A stretch of DNA of 64,000 bases from Callaeas wilsoni (GCA_013398955.1 VWPU01009669.1:62001-126000); one strand, 5' to 3'; shown: positions 1 through 12,373, counted from the first letter of the stretch. The notes: generated by a model from the sequence alone, not told the origin. Numbers and translations are program-made.

Positions 1-1608
1 CGAAAGTTTACATTCTTTCACAAATGGCATCACAACCATATGCAGTTAAAGAAGTCAAAATTTCACCTGAGTAATTTTTTTATCTGCTAGTTTAGATGTG
101 CTGAAACTAAAAACTACTATTAAATTTTTTATTGATAAATTGAACATTTTTAACACAATGTGGAGATCATGGAGGTATTTCAGGTAAAAGCTACTTTGAT
201 TTTATACATTCCATAAAACAACATGCATTAGATTTTGTGAAAATCTTTGAGACCACCTTAATTTCAAAATGTCCAATCATCAATGAAGTTTGCTCACCAT
301 ATGCCTAAAAATATAATTATGTGTTCCTTAAGATGTCAGCAAAATCCATATGCTAGAAGGTGAAGCACAATAAAATGTAATAGAAAGCAGATCTGAGAGT
401 ATAGTATTGCTGTTTTGCAGCCAAATTCCTTAAATATACCTATGATCTCTTATCTTCAGATTCAGTCATATGTTATGGTACAGTTTGCAGAACCTAGTGT
501 AGATAATTAAGAATGTTTAATAAGTGATAGAAACTCTCATTTGGGCAGTTCGAAGACTGCTGCTGCTTGTCACAGGATTCACAACTCAGTTAACCGAAAA
601 TTACAGACTTGGACACAAGCTATACCTTCCTTCCTTTATGCCAAAATGGCATCAAGCACGTGGTCAGAATAGCAAAAAAAGTGATTTTTTTTAAGAAACA
701 CTGAGCACTGTATTCTTCCAATAAACCCTCTCACTCTGAGAAAGATCTATCCCAAATATTTGTTAAATCATCACAGGAAAAGTCATTTTAATACTTATCC
801 CATCTACCGCTGCTCCTTAAATTCAGGAGCAGTGCCTCTTTATATTTGGTTTGCAAGAAGCACCTCCTCTTCCTTGCACCATATGTTTTGGCTTGAATAC
901 AATAAGTTTTTCTTTTATCAGGAAAGAATTTAGTACCCTCTGCCCTGCCCCTGATGATTCCTGCCCCTGTCACTGGGATAAATTTCTATTTGTTTTCCTC
1001 TGCCCTGTCTCCCAGCCCTGTTAAATGCAAACTTCACACACATCATCTAGGTATTTAGGGCAAATTTGGTAAAGGGCTTGCCTATTTAGGACAGACATGA
1101 GAATTTAGATGCCCATATCTAACCCCATTGCTTATGTGCTGATATCAACTGCAGGAAGCCCTTAAACTCATAAGGATCAAAGATCACAAGATGCCCATCG
1201 TATTCCAGCAAATCCAGAAGGAAATAAACTTCAGCTGTTCTGTGTGTTGCTGTTTGTGTATGCATTTTGCACACCCAGAGAGTCAGTGGAGAAAACATGA
1301 AAGCAAGGATAAAAATCCAAGATTCCCACTGTCAGGAGCATGTCCGAACCATGAGCTATTTTAATATTGTTAAATAACTGAGTAAACTCCACTCCCAGTC
1401 TCTGACATATGAAAATTGTAGGCACTGGACTACACCTGAACATGTAGGGTTTGGACCATGGTTTGTGAAAAAGTCAAGAGTCTAATAAGAGACCATAAGC
1501 AGAAAAAGGTTTTCCAAGTTCAAGGGAAAAACGTAATTTGATTTGCCCAATATGAGACATTCCAACTGTGTTCTACAATAATATTTGACTTGTAGAATAG
1601 GAAGAATA

Positions 1609-1633
1609 TAGTAGGAATTCCATATTCCTACTA
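1609..1633. repeat. Short perfect inverted repeat (10-bp arms, 5-nt loop)
   Basis: The arm TAGTAGGAAT at 1609-1618 is matched by ATTCCTACTA at 1624-1633, leaving a 5-nt loop. The stem is short and AT-rich, so chance is possible. No flanking feature suggests a function. Confidence 0.6.
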
Positions 1634-2148
1634 GAAACAGTATAAAGAAATACTAGAAAATTTCTGAAGAAAAATGTGCTCCTCATCCTTTCAACTTACA
1701 TATGAAAACAAAATTTACCTGGCTTGCTAAAAATCAAAGTCAACACTGTTTAGTTTCAAACATATTGGAATTGTATAAAAGCTTTTTATCACTAGAAGCT
1801 TCCTGAGCACTTAAAACTGTTAATTTATAGAGAATAGAATGTTCTTTCAAGTTTAGGCTAATTTAATGGAGCTAGGAATTTCTTTGATAAAACAGTTTTA
1901 GTTGCTTCACCATTTATTTTAAAAATTATGATGTCTAATATGCTTGGACACAAACCAGAAATACTAACAGTATAATACTATTTAAAATAGCATGAAAAAA
2001 TAAATATAGTCTTCTTCTATCCTTTTAAATTTTATTAATAAATTATATCAAAAGTAATATAGAAGTACAGTATTTAGATTGCAATATGCAAAAAAAAGAT
2101 TCAATATCTAGTGTTCACTTGCAATTGGCAACTAGGAGTCAGTCTCTA

Positions 2149-2187
2149 TTTCCATTAAATGCAATTTCCATTAAATGCAATTTCCAT
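2149..2187. repeat. 16-bp tandem duplication, 2.4 copies
   Basis: The unit TTTCCATTAAATGCAA occurs at 2149-2164 and 2165-2180, with a partial third copy to 2187. The two full copies are identical, which suggests a recent local duplication by slippage. Confidence 0.85.
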
Positions 2188-2482
2188 GTGGTAAATTAAT
2201 ATTTTTTTCTTGTAAAATAAGGCAACTTTAAGAGTTTGGAAGTCTCAACAAATTATGTGATTCTGATTTCTATGTGGTCAAAGAGAATTACAACTTTAAT
2301 TTTTACACTTTCTAAAGATTTATATCATTACACTTAAAAAGTTATAGTATTTCATCACCTTATCATTCTCAAATATTTTAAAATTTATTTAGTTCTATGT
2401 TATGACTTCTCTTATATTCCTAAATTTAGTGTTGGCTTCTATTATCTGAATAGAAGACGTTCAGAAAAGAGGAGATAGATAC

Positions 2483-2511
2483 AGATAGATAGATAGATAG
2501 ATAGATAGATG
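2483..2511. repeat. (GATA)n microsatellite
   Basis: About seven consecutive GATA/AGAT units without interruption, flanked by degenerate GATA-like units on both sides. This is a simple sequence repeat and likely polymorphic in length. Confidence 0.95.
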
Positions 2512-3420
2512 GATGAGATATAAAGGAGGTATATATGAAAGGCCTTGAAAGTATGTAAAACATCAAGTTCATATGTTGTGGTTTCACAAAATTATTCCTG
2601 TAGTTTTGAAGGCATTTAAAGCCAGACTGTGACTTTCAGGCTGTATGACCGTAAAGAATTAATTGGAAAGCAAACAAATATCAAGTGCTCTATTTGTTAT
2701 TTCTGCTTTGACAATAAAATTCCCCCTATCATTATGGCCATAAAACTGGCTCTTTCTTAGTATAAAAAAACTAAGGTTTTATTATTCCAGCATAGCCTTA
2801 AAATGAATGACATGTTATGTAGACTGTCTCCTATTCGACCTGCCTTTTTGGAGCTTTTTAGGAGAAAGGAATTGGATGGTCCCTCTTTCAGGTCTTAATG
2901 TGTATGGGTGTAATCATGTTTAAGATACTGTCTTACATGCATGAATTTTTTTTTAACTTGGATTCTTTGATTCTGTGACTGTATGACTTGAAATAACCTT
3001 TTTCTTCTCTTTTCTACACTTCAGTCGTCATATGGAAAACATATTGTATAAGGGGTTTTTTTGTTGCCTTTTCATTTAACTGGCACCTGTTTCTAATTTC
3101 AGTAGTGGGGATAAGAAACTGCAAAAAAAGCTTAAGCAGATGTGAGTTTCATTTTCATGGTTAGAAGGCAAACTTGGTCCAGACATGCAATAAAATTCCA
3201 AGTGTGGCAATGGCCATTCTTTTCTTTCTGGTCCATCTGATCTTTGAAAGGGATGTTTTGCAGTGGATTTTGTACATGCTCTTTCAAACTCGTTCAAAGT
3301 ACACGTTTTTGAAGACTAATTTTTTGAAATCCGTGTTAAGATGCTTCTTTGTATAGGGATAGGTAATGAATAAAATTTAAGGAAATGCTTTAGTTGATGA
3401 CATATAAGGAATATTTGGAT
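2512..3420. other. Unique non-coding DNA
   Basis: No gene, RNA or transposon is recognised. Small open frames on both strands (60-73 codons at 3076-3356) overlap one another and resemble no known protein. Confidence 0.55.
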
Positions 3421-3502
3421 GGTGGTTTTTTTGGTTTTTTGGTTTGTTTGGGTTTTTTGTTTTTGTTTTTGTTTTTTGTTGTTTTTGTTGGGTTTTTTGG
3501 TG
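3421..3502. repeat. 82-bp G/T-only low-complexity tract
   Basis: The plus strand contains no A or C for 82 bases: runs of T broken by G, GG and GGG. The complementary strand is therefore A/C only. It produces Lys/Asn/Gln/Pro-rich spurious frames on the minus strand. The sharp edges and complete strand asymmetry mark it as a simple-sequence expansion. Confidence 0.9.
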
Positions 3503-4885
3503 ACCACAGAATGAAACAAAATAACTAGAGGCATAAAAATTCCATTCATTTAAGGACAAAGAATTAAATACCTTGTTCAGTAATACACATTTCATCTAGT
3601 ACACTTAGAATCCTGTTTTTCAAGAAAATCAGGCCTAGTAGTTTTAGTGAGGTTTCAGCTTTATAAGTGTGTCCTTAGGGTTGTCCTATGGATGCTCTGG
3701 GAATTAAAACAATGGACTAATAACTAACTCTGATCTAGACTCAGTTTTAAATTGTGTCTTTTCCATTGACTTCCCATGACTGACAAATCTCAGACAAACC
3801 TTTCTATTTAGTTTAGAACTCTACGTCTAAAAACAAGAAAAATTATTTTTCAGAATATATGGTTTTGGGTTACATTTTTGCAGTGCCATACAGATCAGAG
3901 GTCACACTAGGAATATTTTGTGCTGGAATGGTGACAGATTTCTGTCCTGGTGATTAGTCTTTAATGGTAAGACACATTTTCATATATTTTGGGGTAAATA
4001 ACATGAAAGAATGGCTTTAAGGTTTTTTGCCTCCCTTGTCCACAACTTCAAGAAAAAAAATCCAAGAGGTACCAGCTGGAAAATATGGAGTTACTCAGCT
4101 TCATAATTCCACAGTCTACCATTTTTCTTGTTCTCCTGTCTACTTTGCCATTATTCATCTGCACATACATCAGAATGCTGAAGGGTCCTCACTATACAGA
4201 TTTTCTTTCTGCCTTTAAACATTATGCTTGCTCACATCTCCAGTGCTGCAAAGATCACCCAGAAGGATTAAAAATTCTTGATGGGTGAAAATCCTTTTCA
4301 TGAACAAAATACAAATGCCAGTATAGGAATTTTGCCTATCTCAAGATGTTATGTGAGCCGTCCTCAAACTCATGATTTAAAGAAAAAGAAGTACCTTTTT
4401 ATAATTCATAAGGGTTTTTTTCCCAAGTATATTGTTATTTCACAAACTAACGGTCTAATTCTGATTTCAGTTTTCCCTTCTGGGGCACGAGGGTGGCCAT
4501 AAAGCCCTGAAGACTTGCTTCAAATGAAAACTGGTACAAAGCCGGTTTCAACTGTGTACAGGGCTGTGTACAGGACGGAAGCTTTGGCTTTATGATGAAT
4601 ATGGCTGCTAACAGCTTTGGTGGGATATAGGATGTAGTGGTGAGTGGCCCATTTTCTGTTAGTGGACAATTCCAGGAGACAAAATCACGTGGAACTAGGT
4701 GGAAAAAAAGGTGCTCACTCTGGACTTTCTTCCCTGTTCTGTTTCATGGAGGCAATTAAAGGCATTTAAATTAAAGGCACGGTTTTTGTGAACCACAGTG
4801 AAATACCTCTGGGCATGCTGCCGGGATAAAGGTGGTACGTATGTTGAATAAAATGCTCTGGTGATTTAAAACTCAGTTGGAAAAT
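3503..4885. other. Unique non-coding DNA
   Basis: No gene or known transposon is recognised. Open frames of 63-74 codons around 4027-4502 overlap in different frames and have no domain signature. Confidence 0.5.
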
Positions 4886-5145
4886 CACACCCCACTCAAG
4901 CTGCTCCCTTCACCCCCTCCCCATGTGATAATGAAGGAACAAAAAGGAGGGGTTGTAAATTGGAATAACAATTTACTACAATTACAAAAACCACAACACT
5001 ACCCATAGCAAAAAATATACAAAAGAGAGAGGGCATTCCCCATGGGGAACCAAAAAACCACCGCCCAAAATTAGCCCTGCACACGTGGCCTCCAGACTAA
5101 AGACAATAGGGTGAGGAGAGCCTTCACGACCTGATGCTCCTTCTC

Positions 5146-5358
5146 CCAAATCTGGAAAACAGAAAAGAATCGGGGAAAAAACAACCTCTTTGGAGCTGGC
5201 TGTCCAGGCATGCCAAATCTGGAAAACAGAAAAGAACCAGGAAAAACACAACCTGTTTGGGGCTGGCTGTCTCCGTCCGGGCATGCCAAATCTGGAAAAC
5301 AGAAAAGAACCAGGAAAAACACAACCTCTTTGTTGCTGGCTGTCTCCATCCGGGCATG
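5146..5358 (-). repeat. Three tandem copies of a 73-bp module with splice-acceptor-like core
   Basis: The copies start at 5146 (67 bp, with a small deletion), 5213 (73 bp) and 5286 (73 bp). On the minus strand each carries a pyrimidine-rich run ending in TTCTGTTTTCCAG, which resembles a 3' splice site. The AG falls at plus 5152-5154, 5219-5221 and 5292-5294. The last two copies are nearly identical. The module lacks stop triplets on both strands, so it stays open in every frame. Confidence 0.85.
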
Positions 5359-5605
5359 CCTGGCTGGGTTGGGCAGTGTTTGCCCAGCAGGACTCGGGCG
5401 CTGGCCAGGCTCTCCCAGCGAGGCTCTCCGATGCAGAATGGAGCTCTCCAGTGCTGGCGCTGGACACTGCCCGGTGTGGAATGCTCTCCCAAGACAACCA
5501 GGCGGGATGGCCCCTCTCCCATTTCTGGTGCTGGCCTTTTCCTGCCAAAACCATGCCCCCAGTGATGACCACACCCCTTTTTCTCTGTTCCCAGAACAAA
5601 TGCCT

Positions 5606-5681
5606 CATGAAAAACTGAATAGTTTTCATGATATATATAGTTTTCATGAATAGTTTTCATGAGTATATATAGATACTCATG
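5606..5681. repeat. AGTTTTCATG direct repeats plus CATGAGTAT hairpin
   Basis: AGTTTTCATG occurs at 5621, 5639 and 5652, with a near-inverted copy at 5606-5617. Immediately after, CATGAGTAT (5658-5666) pairs perfectly with ATACTCATG (5673-5681) around a 6-nt loop. The cluster sits at the high-coordinate edge of the LTR-like element and may mark its boundary. Confidence 0.75.
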
Positions 5682-5690
5682 TAAACTCGA

Positions 5691-8660
5691 TTTCAGTTAT
5701 CAGTAGAGATTCAGTACAACACCTCACTAGGAAATACCCATTGCTATTGAAAAGACACGTCTAGAGCTCACAATATCAATTCCATATTATGACTAAAGTT
5801 TATAAATAAAATTGCACAGAAGAAGTTCCTTTGTCACAAATAAGTAAAATGTCTATTATTACAAACATTTTTACTAGTAAGATAAGAGGTGGAACAAAGA
5901 GAGACAGTTGAATTGCTCCCTATTGTAATTGTATGTGTCAAACTACTGTCCATGACAAACTTTACTTGTGGGCATTCTATACAGCTTCATACAGGTGTTT
6001 GAGCTGAAGGCAATTGGCAAAAAAGGAATATATCTGCATCCTTTCTCTCTCTCTTATTCAGACAATGCATTCAAGGTCTGTTCCAGAAGCATTCCTGATG
6101 GTTCGTTCCTTTGTTCTCATTCATAACTCTTTGCTCCAAGGGGTTATGTTGATGACATTTACTGATAAGCCCTTAAACTAGAAACAAATTGCTCCAGTCC
6201 CTCCCTCAAACTGCCAAGAGAACAGAGCTAAAGCAGGAGAACAAGAGGCAGTTTGCTTCTAGACCACTTTCCTTGGGAAGCTTGCAGTTCATGCCATGGT
6301 CCTGTGCCTCAAATCTTTGTAGTTTACCTAAGAGAGTAAAGGTGTTTCTTAAACCCTTCTGTATAAAACTGAAATGTAGTAGAGCCCTCTGATTTTCTTG
6401 AGCATAACTCACTGCAGGCTACGCATATAATATAAAATGTTCATATAAGATTAAAGTATCTTTTTATTAATGGTCCCATATTAGAGATCTATATAAGGCA
6501 AAAAGACAGTGGTAACATCTTGCTGGTCAGAAAATATTAGTAACAGCAGAAGTAACTGTGTCTACAAAATAGAACATTTTTAGCTCTATTAATCATTAGG
6601 CAGTAAATCTGAGTGTAGCAGATAAATGTATGTATCTGAAGAAATTTGGGGTTAGGTCCCTTTCTGCTATAACAGAGCAAAGGAATATAAGGCAATAAAA
6701 TCTCACCGAATCTTTTTTTAAAGGGCTTGTATCACTGTAAAATACACTGCAAAGTAACTTTTTGATAAATCCACAAACTTGTCAGTATTTACTCACATCC
6801 TTTCAAGGTCTTATACAGACAATGTAGTGTCAACAGTGGATTTCAACAAAATTGAAGAAGAGCTGTCAGAAATCAAATATGTCTTTGACAAACTTCTTCT
6901 GAAGTAATCTCAATGACATATCATCTTGCTCTGATTGTCCAACTCAAGAATAACTCTCTATTTGATCTCAAATGAACTTTTTTGGAAGAGAATATTGAAT
7001 TTAGTCTATTAGGTAAATAGTTAAGGACCTCTGAAAGATGGTGGTTTATTTGCTTATATTAAGAGTCACTATGGTTTTGATTTGCTGTTATCCTTTTATT
7101 CTTATATATACCCATTCTTTCACTTCTAGGAAAGTACTGGACTAGTCTGTGACTGGTTTATGATTGATCAATAAACCTCTACAGTGGGAGAAGACTCAGG
7201 GGATATGGAGGAAAGCAATATGCTCATGGAGCTCAGGAAAAATTGGATGGAGTGACTGACCATAGCAGTTAGGAAATTAAACTTAGTTCAACACTAAGGG
7301 AACCAGAGAGTGGCCTTATTTCAGTTGAGTGGAACTGGTTGTGTGAATGTTTCTGTCTGAGTTAATCAAGAGTGCGAGTTAGCACACTCATACGGGAAAG
7401 TATATGCATGTCTCAAACCACTCATATTGTGGTTCAACTGTCTGGTGCAAATTCCTGTGTTCCATGTAGAATAATTTGCTCATGTATTATAACTTTGGTA
7501 TTTTGTGTTATCACTCTGCTAAATCAAAATCCTGTATAATGTCAAGCATCTACAAACAAGAAAATCCTTAATTAAACATTCAAGCCTCCATGTGTAAAAC
7601 GACTAGAAGAACCCGGTTAGAGAATCTTGGAGACTGACAGAGTTAGAATAGCTATTTACCTCTTTGATAGTAAGACTTAGGCTTTTTATTATCTGAAAAT
7701 TAGGTGGATTTTTGCTTCAGCATGATTAATTCCACAGAGAACTCTCTTGTTCTCCTTTTTGGTTAAAAGCTACCATACTGATCTCTGTTTAGTTGGAATT
7801 AGCCTTCAAGTTGCGTGTAGAAGACAGGCAGACCATGCTAAGTGCCACATGAATCACAGTCCTTCATTTGATTGCAACATTTTTAGGCATACTATTAAAA
7901 AATGTCAGATTTGGAAACCTTTCATTTGACATTTATCTGAAAAACCATAATGTAACTGTATTTAAATGTCAAATGAGAATAAAGCTGTATTCTTATCTGT
8001 ATAAATATCAAATGAATGGTTGTTTTCTCTGATATTTGGGGTTCTGAAAGGGTAAAGATCAAGTGAGGTGCATCCCCTGACAAAGGTTGGTATTGCAACA
8101 TCCTAAAGCAATACCTCACACCTGTACCCTGACATTTGTTGCCCTGAGTGTTCAAGATAGTGACGTAGGAACAGAATCCTTCTGAGGCAGCTGTACCTGT
8201 AGCCAACATAGCACTTTATTCTTATTTCCTTCTCCAAATTCTGCTTGTACATGACATGATTTGGAGAAGGGAGATATACTCAGGTATGCCACTTTCTAGG
8301 TGAGCACTCAAATCACTAAATTATTTTATGTTTTATAGTATATGTCATTTTCACACTTGCTGAAATAGTACTGCAAAACAAAGTCAAAAATCTATATTTC
8401 AATAGGACCAGTAGAGATACAAATTAATATATCTAAATTGTGTATGCCCCTCAAACTAACAGGTCTGCTTTTTCTCAGGTACCAGAAGAACAGAATTACT
8501 ACCCAAGTAAATTTTTGCTTAGCCACCCCATATTGAAGAACATTGACTTCATTATAAGTAATCTAAAATTATTGCATTAGTAACTTGATGGATCTAAAAA
8601 AAATGCATATTTGTTTTTCAATACCTAAATAGGTCCAAAAGTCAGTTTGCCCATGTATAA
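5691..8660. other. Unique AT-rich non-coding DNA
   Basis: About 3 kb with no recognisable gene, RNA or transposon. The only frames (60-95 codons at 6189-6412 and 7747-8209) are overlapping antisense pairs or lack any domain signature. Confidence 0.55.
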
Positions 8661-9213
8661 CAGAATCACCAAATCATAGAATCATTTAGGTCGGAAAAGA
8701 CCTCTGAGATCATCAAGTTCAACTTTTGACTGACCACTACCCTGTCAACTAGACCATGGCATTAGATGCCACGCCCAGTCTTTTCCTGAACACCTCCAGG
8801 GATGGTGGCTCCACTGCCTTCCTGAGCAGCCCATTCCAATATTTAACAACACTTTCTGTGAAGAAATTCCTTGTAATGTCCAGCCTGAACCTCCCCTGGT
8901 GCAGGATGTGGCTATTTCCTCTTGTCCTGTCACTGGTTGTCTCGGAGAAGTCTCAAACCCCATCATGCTGCAACCTCCTCTCAGGTAGCAGAGAATAGTA
9001 AAGTCTGCCTTGAGCCTCCTCTTCTCCAAGTTAAACAACTCCACCTCCCTCAGCTGTTCCTCATAGGTCTTACCTTCTAGACCCTTTCCCAGCTCTGTTG
9101 CCCTTCTCTGGACTTGCTCCAGCTTTCTGGAAGATTCAAGGTGAGGACTCACCAGGGCCAAGTACAGGGGGACAATCACTTTTGCCGTCCTGCTGGCCAC
9201 ACATTCTATCCAC
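8661..9213 (-). mobile_element. CR1 LINE fragment, 5'-truncated, with ORF2 C-terminus
   Basis: The low-coordinate edge carries the CR1 3' tail (AAATCATAGAATCATTTAGG, reverse complement of the ATTCTATGATT type), followed by the typical 3' UTR. Further in, on the minus strand at about 9000-9130, a frame encodes the conserved end of the CR1 ORF2 protein, with the motifs [13 protein letters not shown] and [11 protein letters not shown]. The frame of 181 codons (8745-9290) is extended at both ends by non-CR1 or untranslated sequence, so it is not a gene. The reverse-transcriptase core is missing. Copy is about 550 bp, against several kb for a full element. Confidence 0.95.
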
Positions 9214-9346
9214 AACATAAATACATCTATAGCCATAACTAAATTGCTAAGAAGAAAACAAATCCAAAGGACCATTGTCCATAAATGCATATAGTATTTC
9301 CAAGTAAGATCCTAAACGTTTTGGTGGAATTCCTAATGCTATTATA

Positions 9347-9370
9347 AATCAGCAACTTCAGTTGCTGATT
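9347..9370. repeat. Perfect 11-bp inverted repeat with 2-nt spacer
   Basis: AATCAGCAACT (9347-9357) is followed by TC and then AGTTGCTGATT (9360-9370), an exact reverse complement. With a 2-nt spacer it would be a cruciform or a dyad binding site rather than a comfortable RNA hairpin. Confidence 0.85.
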
Positions 9371-12347
9371 CTCTTGTGCATTCCAAGTGCAGACTCTAAA
9401 ACTTAAACATGATAAGAATTGCTATTTGCAACACCTGTTTCAAGTACATTAACCTGCTCTTATTATATAGTTACGGCATTTAAAGAAAGCAGAGTTCAGG
9501 AAAAAGGCTGCTATATTATCTCATTCCCACTGGAGGAAGAAAAAAAAAGAAAAACAAACCAAAAAAAATTCACTTCTCACCTACATGGCAGGTAAATCAC
9601 AGCATGCCTTTCCCACACACCCCCACCTTAAGCATTTCCTTTCTGTACTATCTTCTTTGTCATTCACTCATCAGGAAACAAGATCCTTTTGATATTGCTG
9701 AGACTACATTGTCTGGAAAGCTGTGATACAGTCTTTGGAGTCTACAAAGCCCCATGTCCAGGCCCCTTGTCTTGAGCATGCAGAGCTAAAGCAGGGCTCT
9801 CCCTGAAGCCTGCATGCATCAAGTTGCATGTTCACTCTAGATTGTGCCAGGAAGTTGGTCCTGAGATTCCCCACTCAGGGATCCTTACCCGTCCCCAAGA
9901 TAACATGAGCATTAAACCAAGCAAGGTATTCCACTAGGTGACAGGGAGTCTAAAATTCAGTTATGTGGTGCTGCCTAGAGATACCCAAAGCTGCTTGCAG
10001 TTTCTTATCTTGAGGCTTTACCAAGTAAAAAAAAAAAAGTTTTTCTTAATTTCACTGAAATTCTACTCCTGCACAAGCAATAGAGTTTAAATTGGATTCA
10101 TATAATCAGTAAATACCTTATGCTATATTTTTCAAGTAAGTGGTGAGTAAGAATGACATAGAAGGGCCTATATATGAGCTGGAGTCTCTTCTTCCCCAGA
10201 AGATATATAGTCAATTCAACTTCTTTCTCTATTCCACTCTGCAAACATAGGAAGATGTGTGAAATGAACAAAGTATGTGTATATAAGCATGATGGGTAAA
10301 GAGTGTTGATGTTGAACCTGAAATGAAACTAAGGAAAGCATATGAAGTGTGAAACATATGGCAATGCATATGTATGAAGTTTGGATCAGGATATGCATCA
10401 CAAAATAGTAATAGGTTTTTATTCTGGGAGAAGAGAGTGATAAATCAAAGGGGAATGAGAACCTCACACTAAAAACAAGAGAAGTTGGAATCTCCTTCCT
10501 CTTAGCTGTTTGGCATTTCCTCTTGAAAGAAGCGGAGGAAGTATTTAAATATTTTATAACCTTCATTATTGGAACATACATCTCTTTATTACATTTTTGG
10601 AAGCATGTGTTCTATTTGAAATCAGTATGGATATATAAATATTTTTAGGAGATGATTATTCTCTGTATGTAGGTGGAGAAGAACATCGAATTAGTGAGAT
10701 CTTGCTTTCATGAGTAACAGAGCAGCTGGCATTACCCCTCCTTTCCCTCCGCCTCCCTGGCCAAGGGAAAACACCTCATATCCTCAACTTTAATTCCCAA
10801 AATAAAATAAGAAATGGCTTTGGCTTTCCTCTTTCGATCTTTTTCTCCAGGTAATATTGAAATTGCTTCTGCTATGTTTGCAATTCCTTTACCAGGTCAT
10901 TGTTGGAGTGGAAAGTGAAAAAAGAATGGCATAGAGCTATCACAGAACTGTAGGAAAAAAGAAGTTTTAGTCTACATTCCTGTCTAAATAACTGATTTGT
11001 TATCAAAGACATTTAGTCATAGAGACTCAAAAGTGTTACCTAATCTTCTCTACCCTTTACACACAAGCATCCACGTTCAGATGCCTAAGAGGAGGAGCAG
11101 GTCCTCTTTATGTAGCATGTGAAGCATAGACCATATACCCATGAAGATTAGGTACAACTGCTGATCTGCGGCAACTCGGTGCCCTCTGGTCTTCCTCTTC
11201 TGTACTCAGACAGTGCAGGTGGAAATGAAAATGTCCACTCTGGTGCTGAAAACAGAATACTCTCCTTAGTACGGGTATGATATAAACTTCTTTGAAAGGG
11301 CTCAAGTCCAAGAAAGCTACTCAAGAACATTACTTAGAAACGTCTTCCAAGATTTCTTTGTCCCTTCTCCGTATCGAGATGTGGCAACAGAACAGCACAG
11401 GAGATACTATGGCTCTAGTTTAGCAAGCTGAAGCCTTGATGCCTTTAAATCTCTTTTTTTTTCATATATATTTTTTTAGGTGTTCAACAAAGTTCAAGGT
11501 TCATATGACTCAGTAGATCAATTCTGCTCAACTTGCCTGTGTACCATCTTCGTGGCTGCATATGTTGTTTGCTTATGCTAAAAGAACCAGATTTGATGGA
11601 ATAGCACCTGAAAATCTGGCCCAATATCTTCTCTAAGAAATCACTGCAGAAACATATCAACTTCATCTTTTTAGAAAATCATGGACTTCTTCTCTCATTC
11701 TTGTTCATGGATAACAGAAAAGGACAATTGCTTAAATATACCAGGATAAAAAAGAAGCGTTCAAGATACAGAAAAGGTTTGAGGCAGGATGAAGTTGAAA
11801 GTAGAATATAATCAAGCAATAAAAATAATATCATTCTATTATGTTCAGCAAATTAATTTTACTAGAAGTCTGTGACTTCTGGAGTGAAGTATCTGTACTA
11901 AAACTGATCACGTTTGAAACTGCAGTGTATTTTCTAATTGCTTATGTTATCACATAATTCAAAACATTTGGATTTTTTTTTCCCGAAGGCTAACTGAACA
12001 TAATTCAGGCAAATAGAGATAGCCATGAAGTCCTCAAGATAGTTAAGTACTCCATTTGAAAGCAGATAAATAGATTTATCTGTAATTTAGCAGACTGGGA
12101 ACAATTTTGCTATTTTCTTACTTCTTTGACATAAAAGCCTTAATATTAAATATAATCATAAATGAAATTTAAAACTGGATCCAACCATTAGACAAATGTG
12201 TAATATAAAATTTCTACTTTACTCATCTAATTTGTTTTCAGAAAGATCAGCTTCCCTCAGAATGATGAATCTCAATTTTTAATGGCCTGTATGCTTTGGT
12301 GTTCCGATACAGTTTTTGCATTGGCTCCTTGCAAAGACTGGGGTAAT

Positions 12348-12373
12348 ATGCAAATTTCTAATCAAGAACAATG
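12348..12373. promoter_or_regulatory. Octamer (POU) and SOX-like motif pair
   Basis: An exact octamer ATGCAAAT lies at 12348-12355, with an AACAATG SOX-type core at 12367-12373 on the same strand. Co-occurring POU and SOX sites are known in vertebrate enhancers. Here the motif match is visible but enhancer activity is only a guess, since such short motifs arise often by chance in AT-rich DNA. Confidence 0.2.

Larger units (their letters stand above)
1..2482. other. Unique AT-rich non-coding DNA
   Basis: No recognisable gene or transposon is seen. The longest open frames are about 60-70 codons, have no domain-like composition and lie among dense stops. The stretch holds a 10-bp-arm hairpin (1609-1633) and a short 16-bp tandem repeat (2149-2187), listed separately. 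Confidence 0.6.
4886..5690 (-). mobile_element. Probable ERV/LTR-derived element with tandem 73-bp modules
   Basis: This block is clearly more GC-rich than its surroundings. Read on the minus strand, its low-coordinate end has the look of an avian retroviral R-U5 region: a GT/T-rich segment, a degraded polyadenylation-like signal followed by TTATTCC (plus 4961-4978), then a pyrimidine-rich stretch. Further upstream (5146-5358) lie three tandem 73-bp modules, and at the far end (5606-5681) repeats of AGTTTTCATG. Long frames (up to 221 codons, minus 4982-5647) exist on both strands but match no protein I know. Neither the LTR edges nor a target duplication could be fixed. A non-LTR or satellite origin remains possible. 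Confidence 0.45.

Noticed and set aside
3316..3595. Minus-strand frames rich in Lys, Gln and Asn
   Set aside because: Produced by the G/T-only tract at 3421-3502.
10216..10581. 121-codon minus-strand open frame
   Set aside because: No domain, motif or plausible composition; flanked by dense stops with no splice or promoter support. Chance frame.
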